Below, piece by piece: positions 16,955 through 24,967 of a stretch of DNA of 46,804 bases (within the stretch, counting starts at the first letter, position 1; each line of letters begins with the position of its first letter). A program made the position numbers and the translations under genes. The stretch lies in NCBI GenBank assembly GCA_017530365.1, contig JAFXMK010000029.1:1-46804 (forward strand), written 5' to 3'. The stretch comes from Bacteroidales bacterium (GTDB lineage Bacteria; Bacteroidota; Bacteroidia; Bacteroidales; F082). The notes under the pieces were generated by a model. That model ran no database searches and was not told the origin of the DNA. It saw only the letters and a list, made by a program, of their open reading frames with translations.

Positions 16955-17620
16955 CTAAATCTGTCCTCGTTCAAGCAGCGTGGCGATGATGTCGATCTCT
17001 TCGTCTTCCTTGTTGTTCTTCGGGTCGAATTCGGTCTTGAGGTTGTAGCCCCATAGGCGTGCGAATCCTTGATAGAAGAAGGCTCTGAGTTTGCCGCGCA
17101 GTTCCTGGACAAGCTTATAGGAGGTGTTGCCCGTCTCGCGGTCGATGAGGCGGATGAGGATGGCGCCTTGTGAAAAGGTCAGTTTCTTCAGTTCCTCTGT
17201 ATATTGGTCGCTGATTTCTTGTTCAGCTTGTTTCATCATGCGGCGGCGTTCCGATTCATTAGAGACGTCGGCCAGCAAGGTGTCGAACTCTTGCAGTTTG
17301 GCGCTTGCCAGTTTGGCGTAAGGATACACTTTGCGGACATTGCTGACGAGGCGGCGTCCTTGTCGGGTATCGGTGATGGCGTAGTAGCGGCCCATGAGGT
17401 CGATATCGACTTCGGGGAGATAGACCATGAGGATGGTATCTTGGCCGTTAATATGGCCATATACCACGTGGAGTTGATCTTGGGCGGTGGGCGTTTGTTG
17501 CTGAATCGAGGCTTGTGGATGAGACAATTTCATTTTCACTCCCTTGCCCTTGGTAATGAATTGGCTGAATCCTGAAGTGGTGACCATCATGAGTATGATG
17601 GCGAGTATGATCTTTTTCAT
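16955..17620 (-). CDS. DUF4294 exported protein
   Basis: 221 residues. A signal peptide (MKKIILAIILMMVTTSGFSQ) is followed by a DUF4294-type domain: GHINGQDTILMVYLPEVDI, RYYAITDTRQGRRLVSNVRKVYPYAKLA, then KLTFSQGAILIRLIDRETGNTSYKLVQELRG and ARLWGYNLKTEFDP. The tail is acidic. The family is widespread in Bacteroidota and its function is unknown. It lies 43 nt downstream of clpX on the same strand and is probably part of the tig-clpP-clpX transcript. Confidence 0.85.
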   Translation of the reverse strand: MKKIILAIILMMVTTSGFSQFITKGKGVKMKLSHPQASIQQQTPTAQDQLHVVYGHINGQDTILMVYLPEVDIDLMGRYYAITDTRQGRRLVSNVRKVYPYAKLASAKLQEFDTLLADVSNESERRRMMKQAEQEISDQYTEELKKLTFSQGAILIRLIDRETGNTSYKLVQELRGKLRAFFYQGFARLWGYNLKTEFDPKNNKEDEEIDIIATLLERGQI

Positions 17621-17663
17621 GGCTTGGAATATCTAATTTGTAAAACCAAGCGGTCAAAAGCAA

Positions 17664-18908
17664 CTATTGTGCCAATTTGGTGTTGCCGGCGATTTTCTCT
17701 TCGGCGTAGGCACGTGTGATGACAAGTTGTTTTGGACTTTCGGAGGATGGCATCTCGAACATGGCGTCGTTGAGGATGGCTTCCATGATGGAACGAAGGC
17801 CGCGCGCGCCGAGTTTGAACTCGATGGACTTCTCCACCACGAAGTCGAGGGCTTGGTCTTCGATGGTGAGCTGGATGCCGTCCATGGCGAACAGTTTGGT
17901 GAACTGTTTCACCAGGGCGTTTTTGGGTTCGGTGAGGATGCGTTTGAGAGCTTTCTCGTCGAGAGGGTCGAGATGGGTGATGATGGGCATACGTCCCACG
18001 ATCTCCGGGATGAGGCCGAACTTCTTGAGGTCGGCAGGAGCCAGGTATTGCAGCATGTTGCTTTTGTCGAGCACTTGGTCGGCGCTGGTACTATAGCCGA
18101 TGACATTGGTGCTTTTGCGTGCGGCGATGATGCGTTCGATGCCGTCGAAAGCGCCGCCGGCGATGAAGAGGATGTCCTTGGTGTTGACAGGGATCATCTT
18201 CTGTTCGGGGTGCTTGCGTCCGCCTTGGGGTGGGACGTTGCAAACGGAGCCTTCCAGCAGTTTGAGGAGTGCTTGTTGCACGCCTTCACCGGAGACGTCG
18301 CGGGTGATGCTGGGGTTGTCGCTCTTGCGTGCGATCTTGTCGATTTCGTCGATGAAGACGATGCCGTGTTCGGCGGCTGCCACGTCGTAGTCGGCGGCTT
18401 GTAGCAGGCGGACGAGGATGTTCTCCACGTCTTCACCCACATAGCCTGCCTCGGTGAGCACGGTGGCGTCGGCGATGGCGAAAGGCACGTTGAGCATCTT
18501 GGCGATGGTGCGTGCCATGAGGGTCTTGCCTGTGCCAGTCTCGCCGACGAGGATCATGTTCGATTTCTCGATTTCCACCTCGTCGTCACCGACTTGTTGG
18601 CTGATGCGTTTGTAGTGGTTATAGACGGCCACGGCGAGGGTGCGCTTGGCTTCGTCCTGGCCGATGACATACAGGTCGAGGAAGTCCTTGATCTCTTTGG
18701 GCTTTTTCAATTCAAAGGACGACGAGCCGGTGTTTTTCCTTTTCTTCGGCTCGTCGATCCTAGTTCCAAGTTCTTCTTTGATAATCAGGTAAGCTTGTTC
18801 GGCGCAGCGTTCGCAGATGCGGGCCTCCACCCCTTGGAGTAGCATGAGCGTCTCGTTGCCAGGGCGGCCGCAGAACGAGCAGTGGTCTGATTTCTTGTTG
18901 TTTGCCAT
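17664..18908 (-). CDS. clpX: ATP-dependent Clp protease ATP-binding subunit ClpX
   Basis: 414 residues. Hexameric AAA+ unfoldase that recognises substrates and feeds them to ClpP. The N-terminal zinc domain has C10, C13, C32 and C35. Walker A is GETGTGKT at 122-129, the pore loop GYVGEDVE follows, Walker B is [10 protein letters not shown] and sensor 2 is in [11 protein letters not shown]. All elements needed for activity are present. The start lies 1 nt after the clpP stop, so the two are translated from one mRNA. Confidence 0.98.
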   Translation of the reverse strand: MANNKKSDHCSFCGRPGNETLMLLQGVEARICERCAEQAYLIIKEELGTRIDEPKKRKNTGSSSFELKKPKEIKDFLDLYVIGQDEAKRTLAVAVYNHYKRISQQVGDDEVEIEKSNMILVGETGTGKTLMARTIAKMLNVPFAIADATVLTEAGYVGEDVENILVRLLQAADYDVAAAEHGIVFIDEIDKIARKSDNPSITRDVSGEGVQQALLKLLEGSVCNVPPQGGRKHPEQKMIPVNTKDILFIAGGAFDGIERIIAARKSTNVIGYSTSADQVLDKSNMLQYLAPADLKKFGLIPEIVGRMPIITHLDPLDEKALKRILTEPKNALVKQFTKLFAMDGIQLTIEDQALDFVVEKSIEFKLGARGLRSIMEAILNDAMFEMPSSESPKQLVITRAYAEEKIAGNTKLAQ

Positions 18909-18909
18909 C

Positions 18910-19584
18910 TTATTTGTTCCTTACGAGCACTTCGTCGATCATGCCGTATTCCTTGGCTTCTTCGGCGGTCATCCAGTAGTCGCGGTCGGAGTCGGCCCAC
19001 ACTTTGTCGTAAGGCTGTCCCGAATGCTTGGAGATGATCTCATAGAGTTCCTTCTTGAGCTTCTGGATCTCGCGAGCGGTGATCTCAATCTCGGTGGCTT
19101 GTCCCTCGACGCCGCCCATGGGTTGGTGGATCATGATGCGGGAGTGGGGAAGGGCGGAACGTTTTCCAGGGGTGCCGGAGCACATCAGGACGGCGGCCAT
19201 GGAAGCGGCCATGCCGGTGCAGATGGTTGCCACGTCGGGACCGATGAACTGCATGGTGTCATAGATGCCCAAACCGGCATACACGCTGCCGCCAGGAGAG
19301 TTGAGGTATATCTGGATGTCGCGCTTTGGGTCTGTTGACTCGAGGAAGAGCAGCTGGGCTTGGATGACATTGGCCACGTAGTCGTCGATGGCGGTGCCCA
19401 AAAAGATGATGCGGTCCATCATCAGGCGTGAGAACACGTCCATCTGGGCGACGTTGAGTTGGCGTTCCTCGATGACGGTGGGGCTGATGTAGCCGCCGCC
19501 GTTGTTGATCTGGGAGATGTATTTTTCAAGTCCCAGCGGGTTGATGCCCAAGTGCTTGGTAGCGTATTTCTGGAATTCGTTCAT
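18910..19584 (-). CDS. clpP: ATP-dependent Clp protease proteolytic subunit ClpP
   Basis: 224 residues. Serine peptidase that forms the tetradecameric chamber used by ClpX. Catalytic S128 lies in [11 protein letters not shown] and H153 in MIHQPMGG. The oxyanion and handle regions ([15 protein letters not shown]) are intact, and the sequence ends in [16 protein letters not shown], typical of the family. The N-terminal extension of about 30 residues is longer than in E. coli and may be processed. It sits between tig and clpX, the usual protein-quality-control cluster. Confidence 0.98.
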   Translation of the reverse strand: MNEFQKYATKHLGINPLGLEKYISQINNGGGYISPTVIEERQLNVAQMDVFSRLMMDRIIFLGTAIDDYVANVIQAQLLFLESTDPKRDIQIYLNSPGGSVYAGLGIYDTMQFIGPDVATICTGMAASMAAVLMCSGTPGKRSALPHSRIMIHQPMGGVEGQATEIEITAREIQKLKKELYEIISKHSGQPYDKVWADSDRDYWMTAEEAKEYGMIDEVLVRNK

Positions 19585-19588
19585 AGAA

Positions 19589-19622
19589 GTTGGCAGTTGT
19601 TCAGTTATTCAGTTAGCAGTTA
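19589..19622 (-). repeat. AACTG-type repeat array between tig and clpP (7- and 8-nt units)
   Basis: Minus-strand units TAACTGC, TAACTGAA twice, CAACTGC, then a broken CAACTT unit. It includes the tig stop and ends 4 nt before the clpP start. The words match arrays at ruvX-def and atpA-atpG. Confidence 0.75.
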
Positions 19623-21002
19623 TTTTTTCTTGGAGGTTTTTTTGGTCTCCTTCTTGGTTTCAGCCTCTAGGGACTTGATGAAGTCATCGTATGTTTGGTC
19701 GGTGTAGTTGATGCTTATCTTGGTCTTGAGGAAGTTGGTCATCTTGACGTCGGCGAGTTGGTTCTTGACGTTGTTGATCTGTTCCTCGTTCTTGAGATAG
19801 TTGTCAACGATCTTGTCGAGACGAGCCTTCATGTCATCTTCCATGGTGTTGTAGTCTAGGCCGGGGAAGATCTGGCTGCGGAGGAAGCCCTTGACTTCGT
19901 CGTCGGTGATGGCGAGGTCCATGTTTTCCTTCACGATGCTATCTTCGATGAGCTGCCAGCGGAGGCCTTTGCTGTAGTTCTCAGCGTAGTTCTTCTCGAT
20001 GTCTTCCACGGAGAGCTTGCCTTGGTTGTTTTCGAAGATCCAGCGCTTCAGGAATTCATCAGGTAGTGCGAAAGGCGTGTTGTCAACGAGGGCGTCGATC
20101 ATCTTGGTAAAGAGGATGCGGTCAGTCTCGTTGGTATATTGTTTCTCCATCTCTTCTTTGACGCTGGCGCGGAAGGCATCCACGTCTTTCAGCTCTTGGC
20201 TGGGGAAGATCTTCTTGAAGAACTCTTCGTTGAGTTCGGGTTTTTCTTCGTGGCGGATGTCGTCAATGATGATGTTGTAGTCGCTATCGGCGGGGGCGTC
20301 ATTGCCAAGGACTTTGGCAGCTTTTTCCTGTCCACCGAGGATGGTGGCGAAGTTGATGATGAACTCAGCACCGGTGGTCTTGCCAACGAGTTTCTTCTTG
20401 TTGGTCTTGGTCTTGATGTCTTTCAGGTCGAGGACGACGTAATCTTTCTTGAAGCCGTCTTCCAGCTCCTTGCCGTCTTCAGCCTCGCGGACTTTCAGTT
20501 CCAGGACGTCGTTTTCGCCGACGGTCTCGGGATGTGAGACCTCGGGGTTGCGTTCGACGATTTCCTCGATGGTTTTGTCGATGGCGGCGTCATCGGCGAT
20601 GATATGTGCGAAATCGACTTTGGCCTTGGTGTAATCGACTTTGATTTCGGGACGGATGGCGGCTTCGAAGAAGAAGTCAAGCGAGTCCTGCTTGTCGAAA
20701 TCGACGGGCTGCTGGTGATCGGGGTCGCTGAGAGGGAATCCGATCAGGTCGAGTTTGTTTTCAAGGATATAATTGTTGAGTGTCTCGGAGACAAGGGTGT
20801 TGAGCACCTCGATGGTGGCTTGAGCGCCGTACATCTTCTTGATCATGCCGAAAGGCACCATGCCAGGACGGAAGCCCGGGACCTGGGCTTTGTGCTGGAG
20901 TTTGTTCAGCTCTTTCTTTACCTGTGGCTCATAGTCTTCTTTGAGCACGTTGATTTTGATGGAGATCAGTTGTTCTCCCTTCTGGGCTTGTGTTGTGTTC
21001 AT
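19620..21002 (-). CDS. tig: Trigger factor
   Basis: 460 residues. Ribosome-bound chaperone for nascent chains. The ribosome-binding loop has GFRPGMVP at residues 43-50, as in the family (GFRxGxxP). The middle PPIase-like domain is divergent and reduced, as is common in Bacteroidota. A long helical C-terminal arm domain ends in a lysine- and threonine-rich tail (ETKKETKKTSKKK). ATG at 21002 is chosen; a longer open frame upstream runs through a tRNA gene. It follows tRNA-Leu by 38 nt with no hairpin between, so both may share one promoter. Confidence 0.93.
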   Translation of the reverse strand: MNTTQAQKGEQLISIKINVLKEDYEPQVKKELNKLQHKAQVPGFRPGMVPFGMIKKMYGAQATIEVLNTLVSETLNNYILENKLDLIGFPLSDPDHQQPVDFDKQDSLDFFFEAAIRPEIKVDYTKAKVDFAHIIADDAAIDKTIEEIVERNPEVSHPETVGENDVLELKVREAEDGKELEDGFKKDYVVLDLKDIKTKTNKKKLVGKTTGAEFIINFATILGGQEKAAKVLGNDAPADSDYNIIIDDIRHEEKPELNEEFFKKIFPSQELKDVDAFRASVKEEMEKQYTNETDRILFTKMIDALVDNTPFALPDEFLKRWIFENNQGKLSVEDIEKNYAENYSKGLRWQLIEDSIVKENMDLAITDDEVKGFLRSQIFPGLDYNTMEDDMKARLDKIVDNYLKNEEQINNVKNQLADVKMTNFLKTKISINYTDQTYDDFIKSLEAETKKETKKTSKKK

Positions 21003-21040
21003 TCTGTAGCTGTCTAATGTTTTCTTTCTTGTTGTAACCG

Positions 21041-21122
21041 TGCGGATGAAGGGACTCGAACCCTTACTCCTCTCAGAACCAGATCCTAAGTCTGGCGCGT
21101 CTACCAATTCCGCCACACCCGC
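21041..21122 (-). tRNA. tRNA-Leu (anticodon UAG)
   Basis: A cloverleaf can be drawn: acceptor stem GCGGGTG/CATCCGC with one G-U pair, anticodon stem CCAGA/TCTGG around the loop CTTAGGA (anticodon TAG), the long variable arm typical of leucine tRNA, and a T-arm with GGTTCGAGTCC. The discriminator is A73. CCA is not encoded. Confidence 0.95.
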
Positions 21123-21133
21123 ATATTGGGCTG

Positions 21134-21141
21134 CAAAGATA
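21134..21141 (-). promoter_or_regulatory. -7 box TATCTTTG for tRNA-Leu and probably tig
   Basis: Perfect TAnnTTTG, 11 nt upstream of the mature tRNA 5' end. Confidence 0.75.
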
Positions 21142-21152
21142 TAAAAAAAACA

Positions 21153-21180
21153 GAAAAAGAACGGCATGCCGTTCTTTTTT
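21153..21180. terminator. Bidirectional intrinsic terminator after tRNA-His
   Basis: A perfect palindrome around GGCATGCC with an 11-bp stem and a CATG loop. It is flanked by A runs on one side and T runs on the other, so it can work in both directions. It separates tRNA-His from the tRNA-Leu/tig promoter. Confidence 0.8.
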
Positions 21181-21188
21181 CTGCTGAG

Positions 21189-21263
21189 GGTGGAATGTGG
21201 GATTCGAACCCACGACCCACGGAACCACAATCCGGTACTCTAACCAGCTGAGCTAAATCCACC
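21189..21263 (-). tRNA. tRNA-His (anticodon GUG)
   Basis: Anticodon loop TTGTGGT (GTG), discriminator C73 and an encoded G at position -1, the three marks of tRNA-His. T-arm GTGGG/CCCAC is perfect. Two pairs are not Watson-Crick: U6-U67 in the acceptor stem and C27-U43 at the top of the anticodon stem. CCA is not encoded. Confidence 0.93.
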
Positions 21264-21279
21264 ATCTGGTTTGCGGGTG

Positions 21280-21287
21280 CAAAGATA
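21280..21287 (-). promoter_or_regulatory. -7 box TATCTTTG for tRNA-His
   Basis: Perfect TAnnTTTG, 16 nt upstream of the tRNA 5' end. Confidence 0.75.
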
Positions 21288-21328
21288 CAGCTTTTTTCAA
21301 ATATGCAAGTCTTTTTTCAAAAAAAATC

Positions 21329-21336
21329 TATCTTTG
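21329..21336 (+). promoter_or_regulatory. -7 box TATCTTTG, 4 nt before the permease ATG
   Basis: Perfect TAnnTTTG separated from ATG 21341 by CACC only. Transcription should start at or next to the start codon, so the mRNA is probably leaderless. Confidence 0.7.
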
Positions 21337-21340
21337 CACC

Positions 21341-22429
21341 ATGGTAGCGAAGAAGGATCAACAGTCACCGAGCGCGTTGGCATGGCAGCGGTTCCGCAAG
21401 AACAGGCTGGGCATGGTCGCAGCGTCGTTCATTGTCGTGACTGCCATCTTGGCTTTGTTCGCCTATTATATCATCCCCGATCCGACCCCTCATGCCAACC
21501 GTCAGCTGCTAGAACTTAGCACTCGGAAACCTGGCTTTGAAGTCGATATGCTCGTCCTGCCCAAGGAGAACCCTCCCGTGGAACCTGGCTTCTTCGAACG
21601 GTTGATCAACGGGAGACCCGACGATTGTACCTACCTGCCTTACGACAGCATCAAAGTGTTCGACGACTATACCTTGGTTTATCTTTTCAACCCTGAACAC
21701 AACGGCACTGTACGTGTCCAAGAGATCCCCAACAGCGAGATTGCCGGGACAAAACATCAAAAGTTCCTGCTGGGCACTGACCAGTTTGGGCGGGACTTCC
21801 TGAGTCGCTTGGTCTTGGGCAGCCGCATCAGCCTTCTGGTGGGCTTCATCGCAGTGGCGCTCAGTCTGGTCATTGGCATCTTTATCGGCAGTATTGGTGG
21901 TTTCTTTCGCGGCAAGGTCGATGACGTGGTGGTGTGGCTCATCAACGTGGTATGGTCTATACCCACGCTGCTGCTGGTCATCGCCATCACCTTTGCGCTT
22001 GGAAAGGGCATCGCTCAGGTTTTCATCGCCGTGGGTCTCACCATGTGGGTGGAGGTCGCTCGTATTGTCCGCGGACAGATCTTCTCGGTGCGCGAGATGA
22101 CGTACGTAGAGGCAGGGAAAGCCCTGGGCTTCAAAAATATCAGGGTGATCCTCAGGCATATCCTTCCCAATATCCTTAACCCCATTATTGTGGTGTCGGC
22201 ATCCAACTTCGCTTCGGCCATCCTGCTGGAGGCGGGCTTGAGTTTCTTGGGGATCGGTGTGCAGCCCCCCATGCCTTCATGGGGTAGCATGATCAAGGAG
22301 AATTATGCCTTTATTATCTTGGATGCGGCTTATTTGGCCATCCTGCCGGGTATCGCCATCATGCTGTTGGTGCTGGCCTTCATGTTGGTGGGGAATGCCC
22401 TGCGTTCCGCTATCGACACTAATTCCTGA
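21341..22429 (+). CDS. OppC/DppC-type ABC transporter permease
   Basis: 362 residues. Inner-membrane subunit of a peptide or nickel type ABC importer. An N-terminal OppC-like helix (RFRKNRLGMVAASFIVV) is followed by a periplasmic insert of about 100 residues. The BPD permease domain starts at SRISLLVGFIAVALSLVIG, with the EAA coupling motif EAGKALGFKNIRVILRHILPN and the FLGIGVQPPMPSWG end typical of the OppC branch. No second permease, ATPase or binding protein is next to it, so its partners must be encoded elsewhere. The stop abuts the stop of the convergent gene at 22430. Confidence 0.9.
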   Translation: MVAKKDQQSPSALAWQRFRKNRLGMVAASFIVVTAILALFAYYIIPDPTPHANRQLLELSTRKPGFEVDMLVLPKENPPVEPGFFERLINGRPDDCTYLPYDSIKVFDDYTLVYLFNPEHNGTVRVQEIPNSEIAGTKHQKFLLGTDQFGRDFLSRLVLGSRISLLVGFIAVALSLVIGIFIGSIGGFFRGKVDDVVVWLINVVWSIPTLLLVIAITFALGKGIAQVFIAVGLTMWVEVARIVRGQIFSVREMTYVEAGKALGFKNIRVILRHILPNILNPIIVVSASNFASAILLEAGLSFLGIGVQPPMPSWGSMIKENYAFIILDAAYLAILPGIAIMLLVLAFMLVGNALRSAIDTNS

Positions 22430-24109
22430 TCATTTGTCCATTATTATTGGTGATTTCGTAATCTTGACAGTTTCCTCGGTGTCATCAATTGAAAATCGTA
22501 CAATGTCGTTGCCCAAGGAAATGATTTTGGTGTTTTTGACGATTTCCTTTCTTAATTCTAAGGAATGGATCTCCATTGGTTTTTGTGGATTAGATAAGTG
22601 CCAGATACAGTAATACGAATTTGTTTCATCAGTGATGATTCCATGCAGTGCGTTGTCATGTATGCAAAAATCCACAAGCCTGAACGGAAAATTGGTTATC
22701 TTATCGAATAGTGACTGAAGCCTGTTGGAAGTGTTGGGAAGGGAGAGGTGGTGTTTTTCTTTCTCTTGATATAGGGAATCGGGAAGTTGGTTGAGTAGGT
22801 TGGTCTGACGATGCAATGCTTTTGTTTTCCTGTCGTAGATGAACAATTCGCCCGTGTAACAATCTGCTAAAACCATTTCTTCTTGGTTGAATTGGACTTT
22901 GGGATTGAAATAGAAATAACCACTTTTCAGTAACTTGTGCTTGGAGGGAATCGTTCCAATGTGTTGAACGAAAAGGCCATTGTCAAGAGTGAATTCAGCT
23001 AGCATTGGACAATGCAGATAGAAACCCTCTGTTTCGGGATCCTCTTCGGGAATACTGGGCTCATCAGTGGTTCCTATGACTGGCCATCCTTTCTTTATGG
23101 GGATGAACAGGGTTTCATTCTCGTAGTCAAAATACATCTCTGTATGATCCGCCATTGTTTCAGAAGTGATTTGCAAAGGAATGATGGTTTTTTCCTTGGC
23201 CTCCAGATCGTAGATAAGAATACATGCCTTGTTTTTGTATGCAAGGTCTTCGGTTTCGATGTTTTCCCAATAGAGTTCCGGTAATGATGCAGTCGCGATT
23301 ATCCTGTTCCTTTTGAGGTCGAAAGCTAAGTCAAGATAAAACACGTTGAGGACGTTCATTTGCTGAAGTAATGTTGTAAACTCGTCTGGAACATCGGGTG
23401 ACTTGAACAAGGAATACTCAAGTGATGAAGGTCGGATAATCTCGGCAATGGCATAATGGTCTCCTTGCAATTCGCAGAAAATGATATCCGAAGTGATGTG
23501 GTCAATCAGTGCCAGTTTTGTGAAGTCTTCGGAAACAGTGTAATTCGAGACTTTCGAGATAACCGTGTCTGATCCGATTATTTCATGACAGGTCTGTGCG
23601 GGTCTCAGGTCTTGGGTGAATTTATTATAAAAAAATTCGCTGTATTGCAAGCCTAAAGTTGACGTTGCATTGATGAGCATACCTGTCTCATTGTCGAAAA
23701 CCATCAGGTAAGGCACGCCAATATAGCCTGTCTCGAAGGTGAAATGCTGTAGGAAAGGTGAATTGGTTGTCATGAATACCGTTGTGTCAGCGCCATATTG
23801 TTTTTTCGATAAAGCAATCTGTGCCGCTTTGGTTTTATCACTGACGGCGATCAGGATCCGATTGCTATCGGAGTGTTTTTTCTTGGCATGGTTGAAGAAC
23901 AAGGGAATGGCTCCTTCGCACCGAGGGCAACCTCCGACTGGAAGTATGACGGCAAAGGAGTATTCAGCATGGCAACTGTTTTCATGCAAGAAGCTCTTGA
24001 CTTGCTGTTCCGTGGCGGGTTGTTGGTGGATTTGATACAAAAGTTCTTGCGAGAACGAGAATATCATTGGCCATAGAATGAGTAGTAGTATGGTTGTTGT
24101 CTTTTTCAT
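22430..24109 (-). CDS. Exported protein with N-terminal thioredoxin-like domain and probable beta-propeller
   Basis: 559 residues from ATG 24109. A signal peptide (MKKTTTILLLILWPMIFSFSQ) is followed by a thioredoxin-like segment: a strand (YSFAVILPV), CPRC at residues 61-64, helix, and GVPYLMVFD at 131-139, where the proline fits the cis-Pro of thioredoxins. The remaining about 400 residues show repeated strand-turn-strand segments (IIATASLPELYW, MYFDYENETLFIPI, EMVLADCYTGELFIYD, ALHGIITDETNSYYCIWHL), consistent with a six-bladed propeller like the BF3164-type proteins of Bacteroidales. It is the last gene of an operon with two small exported CPx6CATL proteins and is preceded by a strong hairpin. 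A role in disulfide handling or maturation of those proteins is inference. Confidence 0.75.
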   Translation of the reverse strand: MKKTTTILLLILWPMIFSFSQELLYQIHQQPATEQQVKSFLHENSCHAEYSFAVILPVGGCPRCEGAIPLFFNHAKKKHSDSNRILIAVSDKTKAAQIALSKKQYGADTTVFMTTNSPFLQHFTFETGYIGVPYLMVFDNETGMLINATSTLGLQYSEFFYNKFTQDLRPAQTCHEIIGSDTVISKVSNYTVSEDFTKLALIDHITSDIIFCELQGDHYAIAEIIRPSSLEYSLFKSPDVPDEFTTLLQQMNVLNVFYLDLAFDLKRNRIIATASLPELYWENIETEDLAYKNKACILIYDLEAKEKTIIPLQITSETMADHTEMYFDYENETLFIPIKKGWPVIGTTDEPSIPEEDPETEGFYLHCPMLAEFTLDNGLFVQHIGTIPSKHKLLKSGYFYFNPKVQFNQEEMVLADCYTGELFIYDRKTKALHRQTNLLNQLPDSLYQEKEKHHLSLPNTSNRLQSLFDKITNFPFRLVDFCIHDNALHGIITDETNSYYCIWHLSNPQKPMEIHSLELRKEIVKNTKIISLGNDIVRFSIDDTEETVKITKSPIIMDK

Positions 24110-24120
24110 GGATCCAAAAG

Positions 24121-24146
24121 ACAAGGCGAGGGGGTCCTCGCCTTGT
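24121..24146 (-). terminator. Intercistronic hairpin, 11-bp perfect stem with 4-nt loop
   Basis: Stem ACAAGGCGAGG / CCTCGCCTTGT, loop ACCC on the minus strand, then CTTTT. It sits 11 nt before the ATG of the thioredoxin-like gene and just after the small gene. It may attenuate transcription, protect the small-gene mRNA 3' end, or restrict translation of the downstream gene. Confidence 0.75.
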
Positions 24147-24152
24147 AGGAAG

Positions 24153-24554
24153 TTAATACATAATAAAATCAATAAGATCTCCTTGGATGTCGTGGTGTTC
24201 ATCGCCCTGCAATAAAGAGGGATCAATCCTTGCAATTTTGCATCTGAAGGTCTTGTCTGCTGTTCCGACGGCATTATTGACGAGGGTGATTTTAACAACT
24301 GGGCTGTCATCCAAGACGCCGGTTAATGTATCGCCCTTGCTTGTTATCCACTCCCATAGATCCTTCCAAGAAATATCCAATGTGGCACAAGTTCGTAAAG
24401 CAAAACCGGGACAAACTTTGATTTGGCCGTTTTGGATGGTTGCTCCCGCTTTTCCCCAAATGTGGATACTAACGGCACTGCTGTTTTTTGTACCGAATAA
24501 AAATAGCATCAGAAAACTTGCGGCTATAATGAAACGTGTTTTCATGGCTTTCAT
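24153..24554 (-). CDS. Small exported CPx6CATL protein, second copy
   Basis: 133 residues. Signal peptide (KTRFIIAASFLMLFLFGTKNSSA), then VSIHIWGKAGATIQNGQI, the C-P-x6-C-A-T-L motif (CPGFALRTCATL) and a tail with one further cysteine (TFRCKIARIDPS). It aligns over its length with the preceding gene product, so the two are paralogues. The start at 24554 overlaps the upstream stop (ATGA), indicating coupling; an internal ATG at 24545 is also possible and gives a better signal peptide. No known family was recognised. The motif differs from NVEALA-type peptides. Confidence 0.75.
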   Translation of the reverse strand: MKAMKTRFIIAASFLMLFLFGTKNSSAVSIHIWGKAGATIQNGQIKVCPGFALRTCATLDISWKDLWEWITSKGDTLTGVLDDSPVVKITLVNNAVGTADKTFRCKIARIDPSLLQGDEHHDIQGDLIDFIMY

Positions 24555-24883
24555 TTTGGGATTAGTTTGATTCTGATGTTTTGTCCAAGGATAATACCTC
24601 CTCCGGCCTCATGTGGAAAGTTTTCAATGACCATGGTGTATCTTTCCATAATGGAAGCGATTTCTCCATTATCACCTCTTGCTAAGATGATATCTTTGAT
24701 TTCTGAGCCGTTGACAACTAAAGTTGCACACTCTTGGGTCGATGGATTAGGGCAGATGGTGCCTTCTTTTAGATTGACTCCACCACTTCCGTAGATGGTG
24801 AGAGTTGCAGCAGTTGAATGGCCTTCGAAAAGCGATACAATCGATAGTACAAAAGCCACTGCTAAGATTTTTATGATTTTCAT
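24551..24883 (-). CDS. Small exported CPx6CATL protein, first copy
   Basis: 110 residues. Signal peptide (MKIIKILAVAFVLSIVSLFEGHSTA), then ATLTIYGSGGVNLKEGTI, the C-P-x6-C-A-T-L motif (CPNPSTQECATL) and a beta-rich tail ending NIRIKLIPK. The two motif cysteines could form a disulfide once exported, with the thioredoxin-like protein encoded two genes downstream as a possible partner. It is first in the operon, behind a TATCTTTG promoter and a structured leader. Function unknown. Confidence 0.75.
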   Translation of the reverse strand: MKIIKILAVAFVLSIVSLFEGHSTAATLTIYGSGGVNLKEGTICPNPSTQECATLVVNGSEIKDIILARGDNGEIASIMERYTMVIENFPHEAGGGIILGQNIRIKLIPK

Positions 24884-24894
24884 GGTTTTGGCCT

Positions 24895-24933
24895 CATCTC
24901 ACGGTCCTTGAGTCCGTGGTCTTTATTGAGATG
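24895..24933 (-). promoter_or_regulatory. Structured 5' leader of the CPx6CATL operon
   Basis: On the minus strand an outer stem CATCT/AGATG encloses an inner stem CACGG/CCGTG. Nearly the whole predicted leader of about 53 nt is involved. It could be a regulatory or stabilising structure; no known RNA class was recognised. Confidence 0.45.
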
Positions 24934-24943
24934 ATTCTAACCA

Positions 24944-24951
24944 CAAAGATA
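24944..24951 (-). promoter_or_regulatory. -7 box TATCTTTG of the CPx6CATL operon
   Basis: Perfect TAnnTTTG, 60 nt upstream of the first ATG. Confidence 0.75.
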
Positions 24952-24967
24952 CAGCGTAAAGGTATTG

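Noticed and set aside
21003-21230. N-terminal extension of trigger factor
   Set aside because: The upstream frame reads antisense-free through tRNA-Leu; the family N-terminus begins at 21002.
24110-24310. Longer start for the thioredoxin-like protein
   Set aside because: It would overlap the small CPx6CATL gene and place the signal peptide internally; ATG 24109 begins a clear signal peptide.
24153-24883. NVEALA-type or GG-leader peptide natural-product precursors
   Set aside because: Neither an NVEALA motif nor a GG cleavage site is present and no modification or peptidase-transporter gene is adjacent; the proteins are also longer than typical members.
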